Positions 55,245 through 64,000 of a stretch of DNA of 64,000 nt are shown piece after piece. The stretch comes from Xenopus tropicalis. Taxonomy: Eukaryota > Chordata > Amphibia > Anura > Pipidae. Position 1 is the first letter of the stretch. Each line of letters opens with the position of its first letter. The DNA lies in assembly GCF_000004195.4 (NCBI RefSeq), contig NC_030683.2:83291410-83355409 (forward strand), given 5' to 3'. A model generated the notes under the pieces. The model worked only from the letters and a program-made list of their open reading frames with translations. It was not told the DNA's origin and made no database searches. The translations under genes were made by a program, and so were the position numbers.

Positions 55245-55490
55245 TTACTAAAAAAAAATACCTACTAAAAAAATAATGTAAACATAAATAAAACCCAATA
55301 GGACTGTTTTGCCTCCAATAAGGATTGACTATATCTTAGTTGGGATCAGGTAAAAAATGTTGTTTTATTACAATAGAGAAAAATAAATTTATTTTAAAAT
55401 ATTAATTATTTTATTAAAATGCCGTCCATCGGAGATGGTCTTCCTGTAATTCAGAGCTTTCTGCATAACCGATTTTGGGATTACAAATAT
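55245..55490. mobile_element. CAGGTATGGGA-type element, adjacent partial copy
   Basis: Starts inside the family (ACTAAAAAAATA region), then CCAATAGGACTGTTTTGCCT, TAGTTGGGATCAGG and GGAGATGGTCTTCCTGTAAT, and fades at GCATAACCGATTTTGGGAT. Same orientation as the element just before it; the left terminus is missing. Confidence 0.7.
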
Positions 55491-55654
55491 CTCTAAGATA
55501 TTAATATACCAAATGCTAAATAAAGATTAACATCCCATTAGCTATTCTATTAAATCCACAGGCTCATTTGATAAAAATTTCATCAAAAACTGTATTCAAT
55601 GGCAAGTAATCCTGCAGATTTTCTTTACAATCTTAAATCTGACGCAATTAGCCT
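55491..55654. other. Unassigned short interval
   Basis: AT-rich, no gene. Confidence 0.4.
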
Positions 55655-55750
55655 ACTATATTTGTCTTATAGAAGTCGCAGTCGCATCAAAAAAGCATTT
55701 CACAGTTTTACTAATTTTTTGCTGAAATGGGACAGGTTCGCTCATCACTA
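55655..55750. mobile_element. TAGTGATGAGCGAAT-type element, right-end fragment
   Basis: AAGTCGCAGTCGCATCAAAA, then GCTGAAATGGGACAGGTTCG and CTCATCACTA closing at 55750. Confidence 0.6.
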
Positions 55751-58107
55751 CTTATTTCGTTTAAATACTGATTTTCAATGCAACATCCCTGATGCTAGAT
55801 GTATCCTTAACAAATCGTCTGGTACTTGTAATGACAGATAACTTTAAAAAGTATGTGAAAGGTTTTAGCCACTGAGGTGTGACTAGCAGGTAAAGGCCTA
55901 TATTCCGGATAACACACAGTCACACACAGTTTTGCAGTAACTATAAACTTTATATAACAGTTGAAATAATGCAATAACTGTAGGATGCAAATACTGTAGC
56001 TCTCCTGCTTTTGTTAATCTTTTCAATTCTGTGTACACTTGCAGAAACCCACTATTGCTAGCTGAACATATTGACTATATGATGATACTATTATTAAACA
56101 GGTGTAAATTGTGGATCAGCAAAAATTCAAACACCAGAAAGTTGGTCATAATACTGTTTAGATGTTTGGTGCTAAACAACAAAATGTGTTTATTGCTTCC
56201 AGCTGCAATTGCAGGAACAAAGAACAGGACACTGGCAAGTTTATTGTTGAGTTGCTTTAAGTATACTATCGTGATTTTGCTGCAGTTCCCAGATTGCTTT
56301 AATAATTGGATTTAGGTCATAGAATAATGGCTGAATGGTTTTTGATCAGATAATTTTGGTTAGCTATGTGTAAACAGGTTTAACTGGAAACACTTTCTAC
56401 TTTGTAACCTTTGGCATATATAACTTTTTTGAAGTCTACTCCTCTGGTGATGGTCCCAGTCAGAAAAGCATTTCTGTTTCTTTGGCTCAAGGCCTCTGCC
56501 TACTATATCCTTAGCAAGAGACAGCTGTACGTGCTCCTATGCACTGCCATAATGGCCAATGCTCCTCCTTTTCTTCCTCCTTTTAAACCTTTCCTTTAGA
56601 AAATCATAATACACATGGTCATCCCACCTTGTCAAAGTGACCTCAATATGCTGAATATACATTTTTTTTATATATTTTGATTAAAAAAATTCTATGGTTT
56701 TTGTTGTTGTTATTGATCTAAGCAAATACATGCTTGGTTGAAGTAGATAACATTCCCTGTATACACCCCATTTTCAAACTTTGTTGTGACTGTTTGTAAG
56801 CAGGAGTCCATTATACAGGGGGATTATCTGTGCAGTGCTAATATAATTACATACATTGCAAGAACAAACATGAAGTAACTTCAGTTTCCCTGTATCCCAT
56901 TTAGCTCAAGAAATGACAAAAACAAAAGATTTCTAGTGATTACAATAATAGGCCATATGTAATATTCATTAAACTCATGTCGAACAAGAGGTTATCTTGC
57001 CCTTTTATTAAGAAAAACAAGAAAAACATCTAACAAAACACAGTAATTCCCACATACAGTACTTTACTGTTGCAAATGACAGTCCCAGATAGCTTTCCTC
57101 GGGTTCTCCTTCCTTACATAAAGTCTTTCAACATACAGCAGATCTGTAGTAACCATGCAGTCCATGGGTTGGGCAACATTTGTGGCTACATGCAGGTAAT
57201 CCTGGAGTTGCAACACACATTTGTTAAGGGTATGCTACATGCCTCTTTCAAACTCCATATAAAATATTGCTGAGCTAATTAATATTAAGGAAACTAGAGA
57301 GGTTTTATTCAAAACAGAATAGAAGGTAAATCTTTTGTGAGCAGTGCCATCTGAACCCATTTTTATTTTGCAAGCTCTGCACAACTTGCTGGTGCTATAT
57401 AAATGAAGGATAATGATGATGATAATGATAAAAGGATGAAAATTGCATCATGGCCCTAAAATTATTGCTTACCTCTTACAATGGTTTTTTTAAATGTCCA
57501 GATATTTTCTCCAGTATTATATACGGTAGAAAGATGGACATAAAATGAATGCAATATACATGAAAAGCTGCCCAAATATCTAGGCAGAAAACCCAGTTTG
57601 TGAGAATTTACTTAAAACACGACAACCAAAATTCCTCTGCAGTAATAATGATATGTTTAAACAGTGCTTTCAAAATAAAACAGATGGGCACTAATTTTAG
57701 ACACAAAAAATGTAAGTTTGCAGCTCTGCTAGGCTAAAGAAGTGCCCATCACATGTGTTGCATTTTGGCTTAGCCCCTAACACTTAGACCATATCTGATT
57801 TTCTGGCCAGTAATATGAAAATGCATATTAATCCAAGCAGCTTAGCAGCCAGTAAAGCCAACAATCAATCAGTAAGCTAATAGGTTTAGCAAACTGGCCA
57901 CTGGTATAAAATTCACTGTCTTTATTCAGATTTCAGGAGCTGAATAACCACTGGGGCATTTATAAAAATTGAATTAGGAAACAACCTATTAGTTTAAACC
58001 TATCCATGCCACTAGTTGTAAAATGTGCACCTTACATTCTATTTTTCTGTGTTATTGGCAAATTTATGGCACAAAATTCTGGAAATTCTGGTCCATCGCT
58101 GGCTTCT

Positions 58108-58108
<1 letters not shown>
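55751..58108. other. Mostly single-copy; retroposon end piece at 57330-57432
   Basis: 57330-57432 contains GCTGGTGCTATATAAATGAA followed by an ATGATA-type tail, the third and shortest copy of the retroposon tail at 34755. No gene in the remainder; frames up to 94 codons have no recognisable domain. Confidence 0.45.

Positions 58109-58134
<26 letters not shown>
58109..58134. repeat. (AT)n microsatellite
   Basis: Thirteen uninterrupted AT units, then GTATATATAAT. Confidence 0.95.
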
Positions 58135-58138
<4 letters not shown>

Positions 58139-58222
58139 TATATAATACACCAATAGGTCCGCACTCCCTTTAATTAATCCTTTAGGCAAAATGAGCGGGT
58201 GCTGCATAGGGTTGTACCTTGT

Positions 58223-58387
58223 ATATTTCTCCAAAAGTTATGTGCACTCCAGCGTAGATCAATTAGTTCACGATGTCAAACCCCAGTGAACAAGGTCCTA
58301 GACCCGGACCGAAACGTTGATGATGATGTAAGTTATTAATAAAGCTAATTTATCTACGCTTGAGTGCACATAACTTTTGGAGAAATA
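58223..58387. mobile_element. Inverted-repeat unit with 36-bp arms and CCGAAACGTT core
   Basis: Left arm 58223-58259 and right arm 58352-58387 are inverse copies with one mismatch (AACTTTTGGAGAAATA on the right). The 92-base spacer contains GACCCGGACCGAAACGTTG and AATAAAGCT. The near-perfect arms indicate a recent or selected structure. Related in architecture to 31439-31490. Family not identified. Confidence 0.65.
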
Positions 58388-61179
58388 TATATATATATAA
58401 GTAAACCTTTTTACATTTCATTTTCTAGTGAATACAAACACTTTTTGAACGGTTTCCTGCATTCACCTGAAAAGACATCTCCTATTACTGAAGGTAGAAA
58501 CAAACCTTTCATTAAAGTCTTCTATTGCACTCCGAGCATATGTTTTGATAACATATCCCAAACCTATACAGGTGCAAGGATATTCTCTATTGAGAATCCT
58601 GCTCCCCGGTGCTTTGCCAGCCATCTCGTTGGTATCTATATCAGAGAAATTACTGTGAAACTTTGACTTGTTAATCTTACACTGATAACAAACATCAAAA
58701 GGATGGACTTAATGCTGTTTCTAATGCTGCAATTAGGGATGTTACTTCAGCAAAAATTACAAGACCAGGATATTGGCTATATGCAGCGTAGGCATCGTTT
58801 TAAGACTTTCTATTGCATTGCTGGTCCTGGAATGCTTTATCTAACTGCAATGCCTGCATTCCATGCCTGATGTTGTGGGGCTACAACTGCCAGCATAGCC
58901 TTAATTTAATGCTGGATTATGCTGGCAGTTGAAGTCCAATAACATGGGTACCTATGGGTGACCAACAATGTTACAGGAGGATTACATTCCCTGTCAAAGA
59001 AAATGACAGGCATTATAGTCTTATGAACCTAAGGAGCAGAGGATTCTTGGGGCACAACTTTATCCATTACAGGAAATGAGCAATACCGGGGTAACTCTTG
59101 ATGGGTTTTGTGGCCACTACAAATATACTCCACTGAAAGATTCTTTAGAAGACACCTTTTTCTTTGTCTGGAACTATGTCCATTGATTCGTGGCACAGTT
59201 TGCTTGTAGTGGAACCCAGCCAACCCAACATTTCTTTAACTTTTAAGCATTTAGATATAATTTTCTTTTTTGTTTCAGAAAGTCAAAAGCTTTGTTAAGA
59301 CATAGAAATGTGTGAATAGTTTCTTTGTCTGAGGTTTGAAAATATGGAATATTTGTTGGATAATTCAAATGATCTGTGAAAATAATTTTCTAAACTAATA
59401 ATATTTTGTTTGCTTTCTTCATCTCTTTTGATAACCTCTCAAGAGGTGTCCCAGGTTGCTGCCATATTCTTCCAGCCCCCAGCAAGACACAGTGTTGTCT
59501 CACAATCCAGAAGTGTTTTTGTCATATCCAACTTCCAAACATTTCCACAATTATGCACTGAAAAACCAGGTTCAAGATGACTTACAAACACAGTGGGATA
59601 GAGCTGGTTGCTAGTGAGAAAATGATATATACTAGGCCACCCTGCTGTCCCTGCTGTATGCTGCACTTCTAAACCTGAACTTGTAAAAAAGAAAAAAACA
59701 TGTAATTATACTATTGAAATGCTATCCTCATAGCTATGGCTATCATGGCTATCCCCACAGCCATGAATGTCCAGTTCTTAATGCCAAGCATATTGTGTAC
59801 CTGTATCTGGACCAGACTTGGCACCTTCTCCCCTCTTCACTAGAATTTCTGGGTTAATTGTCCCTTGACTTCTTACTGTCCTCTGCTTCCCTGAGCTCTG
59901 AAAATCCCCTATCTGCATCAGTAATATCTTCAAAGAGTATACACAATGGACATTAAACAAAGAACAAAGGTAAAAAGTAAAGCATAAGAGAAAGTGCAGG
60001 TGGGATGTAGGGACCCTGGTGTGCTAATGTGTGGGTGTAGTGTTGTAGGCAGTGTATTTTAAATGTGATATATGTGTAATGTATATAATTTGCTTAGCCT
60101 CATTCCTACTACTTACCCTAACAGTCTCTACAAACGCCTACACTTTTTGAATATAGGATTAGTTCATAGCTTGTACAGTATATTTATAACTTTTAGCATC
60201 CATGTTGATTGATATTGTAGCTATATCAAATTATTTAATTGGCTGCCAACACAATCACCATAGTTACTGATCATTATGGACATTTTCTAACTTGTTTGAC
60301 ATCCGACATTTATGAATGTATGAAAAGAAATGGAAAAAAGGGATTTTCACATTGCAACACGCAGATCCCCATTTTGCACAGTTCTGCATGAAACAGGCCT
60401 AATGCAAACACAAATATTGTTGTAGTGTGTTCAGTGATCAGGTTTACACTTTGGGTTGGTACCCCTCTGGTGTATTTTATTTATAGGAGATTGAAAGGCG
60501 GCAATTCAGTGAGAAAGGAGCACTTCTTTTTCTATTTAACAGTGTGTTTTTGGATTTTATTTGCATTATTTCATGATATTAATAGTTTTAATAGTAATAA
60601 CCACCATCATCATCATCCCATTCGTGGACTGGCTTATAGAAGTTGATTATTGTGAGAGCTGTTTTATATGGGTTCTTGCCCAGCTGGCTACATATTGAAT
60701 GACCAAACAACCTTTTCTTCAATTATAATTTGTAACAAATGTGAAATTTCCCTTTATTGAGCTATGGATCTGTACATGTTCTAGCTCCTGAAAATAAAAA
60801 GAGGTTCACCCTAGTGCATATAAAAATAAACTAGGAAAATAGTGGGGGCAAAAGAGACAGATATGGTTTCATGTGATCTCATTCGCAAGGTTCAGAATCT
60901 GCTTTTTGCTTGCACCAGATAATTAACATCCCTTTTGGGATGAGTGAGGGGCAGTTTATCTCTGTCACTTTACATGTATCACAGCGTATTTCTCCCTATA
61001 TAGACATTGATTATTTGTCCAACACCTCTGGGTATTCCTGCAGTGACCTTGCTTCTGCTCCAAGCAGTGTTTTTTTGTTTATCCGTTTTAATGTTTATAT
61101 GGTTTAGATTTAGTGTTTCAGTCCCAGATAATGTGTGACTATACTCACCTGCATGACTGTATTGTTTGTGGCTTACCTA
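58388..61179. other. Mostly single-copy; small palindrome at 58875-58941
   Basis: GGGGCTACAACTGCCAGCAT is inverse to ATGCTGGCAGTTGAAGTCC 45 bases later, a scrap of a common vertebrate repeat. A plus frame of 100 codons (58364-58666) and a minus frame of 64 codons (59223-59029) have no recognisable domain. 60200-60300 has several AT-rich homeodomain-like words. Confidence 0.4.
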
Positions 61180-61470
61180 ATCATTGTAGAAATGTAAATC
61201 TTTAGGAATTTGATGTAGGTTAAAATTGCTTTGTGTTATTAAATTCAGGGTTTCATTATATTATACACAAACACACTAGCCAGCCCTGTTGTCAATAGCT
61301 AAATGTAACTATTTAATTGTAAATCATCTGCCAGTAGCGCTATTAATTTAAATCATTTATTATAACATCACATTTCTGCTTGTGCATTGACTGCTGCATT
61401 TTGTATATATGCATATTTTTTCATAAATTTGCAGATAATTGAAATTGTAATTGTTGTTTCTTAGGAGATA
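61180..61470. other. Candidate conserved non-coding element
   Basis: Single-copy block with CTATTTAATTGTAAATCATC, AGTAGCGCTATTAATTTAAA, TCATTTATTATAACATCAC and GATAATTGAAATTGTAATTG. Very dense TAAT/ATTA words and no coding frame. Typical texture of deeply conserved enhancers; inference only. Confidence 0.4.
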
Positions 61471-61789
61471 TTGGTGTTCCCAAGGAAGGATATTGCTTTT
61501 GTACTTTTTGTCTCATGGAAGGAGCTTGAGTATAAAGTCAATGCCTCTTTTTATAGATGTATGGCACCTAGTGGTGTCATTTACTCTCTAGTGGTAGCAT
61601 TCACTCTCACTCTTCTATTGCCTCTCTTCATGATCAGTGTTTATGCATGACGGAGGGTGTTAAAATGGCTTCCTGAGGGCTGTAACTACCAGCATACAAA
61701 ATGTTCCCATCAAACACTGAAGGAGCAACATCAGAGATAGATTTTTAAAAGCAGTACTACTTGATGAAATTTCCCTCTGTGTTTTCAGG
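61471..61789. other. Single-copy stretch
   Basis: CTGTAACTACCAGCATAC at 61680 is a short repeat scrap. No gene. Confidence 0.4.
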
Positions 61790-62060
61790 ACAAGATATTC
61801 ATTGATGCATTAGGATCCACCAGTGAAAGCCATGTCTGTTCTGTGTACGCCAGCTCCCTTTAGACCTATGAATGGCACTGGCGGCATTAAGGTGATGTTA
61901 ACTTTCCATAAAATTGACAGCTCTGTGCTTTTAATGTCAGAAAGCACTTAACCACAAGCTAGTTTTAATAGTTAACCAGCATGATTAAAAGAACAAGAGA
62001 ACCAATCCGAATCAAGAATATGTTCTAATTGACAAATAGAGTGGGAAAGAGTGGGGAAAT
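61790..62060. other. Candidate conserved non-coding element
   Basis: GGCGGCATTAAGGTGATGTT, AACTTTCCATAAAATTGACA (CDX/HOX-like CCATAAA next to MEIS-like TGACAG at 61915-61920), GTGCTTTTAATGTCAG and AGTTTTAATAGTTAACCAGC. No frame, no repeat. The close pairing of HOX- and MEIS-like words fits a developmental enhancer; inference. Confidence 0.4.
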
Positions 62061-62835
62061 GAAGGAGTATACATATATATTTATATATGAAGAAACAAAA
62101 TTACATATTACAGTATAAAGAAAAAATTAAGAATAGTAAAAGGAAAAATCAAACTCAGAATTCCCAGGGCCACCTGGTATTCAAGAGACCATCTGAACTC
62201 ACTGTCATGGCCAGAAGCACTGATATTTCAGTATTTTTCAGTGCCAGGCACAAAGAAAGAAAAAACTCAAAAATATAATTGTTTGATGAGGGAAATAATG
62301 TTTGGTATTACTCTAATGCATTGTCTTAACATATAATTGTTATTAGTGACAGAAGAAGTCATTTCCTTTAGAGACAAATCATTATGTAATGCAATGCTCT
62401 GCTTCACATTTAAATATCCCTAAATACATTAACCATGTAGGGTTTTACTTCCCACTGAGCTTGGGAGTCAATAAAACCTACGTGCAACAAATTTGCAACC
62501 ATGTTACAGAATTCTGTCGAAGCTGGAAATATTTTATTGGAGGAAAATAAAGACTAAAGGTAAGAGAACCCACATCTCCTTATAAAGTCTTTTTTATATG
62601 GGTCAGCATGGATGTCATGGTAGATGCTATACTTTCTAAACAATTTATCTATACAGGTTTCTTAAATGCCCTGATCAAGGTATGCATCTTGTAGGCTATA
62701 AGTAACAGTTTACAAGATGTTTTAATTAAATCAGTGAAAAAAATAGTGTTTAGCCCTAGAATGAATTAATACCCACTGTGCCAAACTATCTAATCAATGT
62801 AATTCAGCCCTGTTGGGCTAGATTGCAATTCATTA
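62061..62835. other. Single-copy stretch with a splice-donor-like word
   Basis: AAAG|GTAAGAG at 62556-62565 matches a donor consensus but no exon is apparent. Otherwise AT-rich, no gene. Confidence 0.35.
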
Positions 62836-63036
62836 GGGCTCTGGTACACGGGGAGATTAGTCGCCCGCGAGGCTTTTTCGGCGATTTCCCGAAATCGCCC
62901 CGCCGCGTCTGACATCCCGCCGGCGACTTACATGTTCGCCGGTGGGATGGCAGGGGGAAGGCAACTCGGGGAGATTAGTCGCCCGCGAGCAGGGAGTTTT
63001 GCCGCGGGCGACTAATCTCCCCGTGTACCAGAGCCC
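62836..63036. mobile_element. PIF/Harbinger-like MITE with TTA duplication
   Basis: GGGCTCTGGTACACGGGGAG and its perfect inverse CTCCCCGTGTACCAGAGCCC form the ends; TTA flanks both (62833-62835, 63037-63039). Same family as 17663-17873 and 14641-14949. Perfect 20-bp ends and retained CpGs (GTCGCCCGCGAG) mark it as the youngest of the three. Confidence 0.88.
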
Positions 63037-63039
63037 TTA

Positions 63040-63783
63040 TGATGGTCCATAAATTAAATTGCTGTGCCTGTTATGTCTTATCATATTGGAGATAGGTTGT
63101 AAGAACTAAGGAAGTGCTATTAACCAGTAATGGGTCATGTCATCACTGACTGGAAGGATCAACCCCTTATCATTATATATACAAATGCATAGAGTGCAGG
63201 CATTAGAATCTAGTCATTCTATATGATCCCACTGTGTGTGTGGGAATGTGCATTTGTTTCCATTTATTCTCACCTAACACTTCCCACAGGTGTGCCACTC
63301 TAGGATTTATTGATAACTGAGGTTGCGGATGAAAAATTGCAACATCATATATATTTTCGTCAGTATTTTTAAAACTTGTGTATTAAAATTTACACCTTCA
63401 CCACCCAGAACTTGTAAGACTTTATAAAAGTCAAAAAGAAGTGTATCTTTGTCATTCAAGCAACTTTATTATGAGTACATACTGAGGACACCTGGGATTA
63501 ATTCTATTTTGTTATGAATATGGTAATTCACCCCCATATGACCCTAGTAACTCAAGGTTTTCTGACAACCAGAGCTCCCGTGCTTTGAAAAATGTTTCTA
63601 AGTTTTGGTATTGTAAGTACTTGGTGTCCAGGACAGCATGCATGCCCATTACAGCCAGCAGCAGGGGCCTAATGCTCATGTGCTAAATCAGTGCCAGCAT
63701 CTGCAGTACCCGAGCTGCTGCCATAGTGTTTCAGTGAAGTAAAAACACTTATGTACAGGGTTTTTTTCAGAGACACATAGGGG
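63040..63783. other. Single-copy stretch, no gene seen
   Basis: Short frames only, no repeat ends. Confidence 0.4.
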
Positions 63784-64000
63784 CACATTCATTAAAGTAC
63801 GAATTTCGAGTACAATTTGCGAAAATTCGTATTAAATACAAAAATTTCTAATGTGCGTTAGTTTTGTGAAAAGTCGCATTGTGATTGTCCAAAAATATCG
63901 TGGTACGATCCGAAAATTACGCATCCAAACGATCGTGGGCGGGAAAACTTTTCTGACTTTGAAACTTCAGTGCATGATTTTGGAAGCCTCCCATTGGACT
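63784..64000. mobile_element. GGGGCACATTTACTAA-type MITE, cut by window edge
   Basis: Starts GGGGCACATTCATTAAAG after ACACATA and continues with CGAATTTCGAGTAC, GCGAAAATTCG and GATCGTGGGCGGG. Left end homologous to 52529; the right end is outside the window. Confidence 0.65.

Overview
The window looks like a non-coding stretch of a frog genome, most likely Xenopus; the species cannot be fixed from the sequence. The evidence is the repeat content: many interspersed elements that I recognise from memory as typical of Xenopus DNA. They include short elements with TTAA target sites, PIF/Harbinger-like elements with 3-base target repeats, hAT-like elements with 8-base target repeats, CAGGTATGGGA-ended elements with TA target sites, and degraded CR1-, L2- and L1-type LINE pieces. 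The sequence is AT-rich. No bacterial gene, operon, tRNA, rRNA, CRISPR array or intact protein-coding gene is visible. The long open frames either lie inside transposon remnants or look like chance.

Layout. At 0-11 kb lie three of the four CR1-like fragments; one carries a 41-bp minisatellite grown from the end of its reading frame. The same stretch holds a clean hAT-type insertion (6760-7039), a CAGGTATGGGA element and a large palindromic TTAA element. The 13-21 kb part holds several foldback elements, including a TTAA element (17498-18368) with a second transposon nested in it and a ~100-bp palindromic stem, followed by an L2-type LINE with a 228-codon open piece of reverse transcriptase. 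At 25.6-26.2 kb a TTAA element contains an internal CR1 slice. At 33.8-34.5 kb there is a 5'-truncated L1-type LINE with target-site duplication. The 38-59 kb part is dense in inverted-repeat elements and holds two further retroposition events with clean target duplications, one whose insert is only 30 bp.

Between the repeats are single-copy stretches whose texture (moderate GC, homeodomain-, POU- and MEIS-like words, no coding frame) suggests conserved non-coding regulatory DNA: about 3.3, 5.2, 16.0-17.2, 20.3-20.7, 37.3, 41.6-42.1, 61.2-61.5 and 61.8-62.1 kb. With the lack of exons, this fits a gene desert or large intron near a developmental gene. That is inference, and genome alignment would test it. 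Two short segments have splice-like borders and open frames (23863-24029, 44586-44647); I rate both as weak exon candidates.

I did not find an undescribed biological system in the sense of a gene cluster. The most interesting items are the transposon structures: nested insertions, an internal loop in opposite orientation in two copies of one element, a stop-codon-derived minisatellite, an ultra-short retroposition product, and a candidate regulatory element with a ~30-bp inverted repeat.
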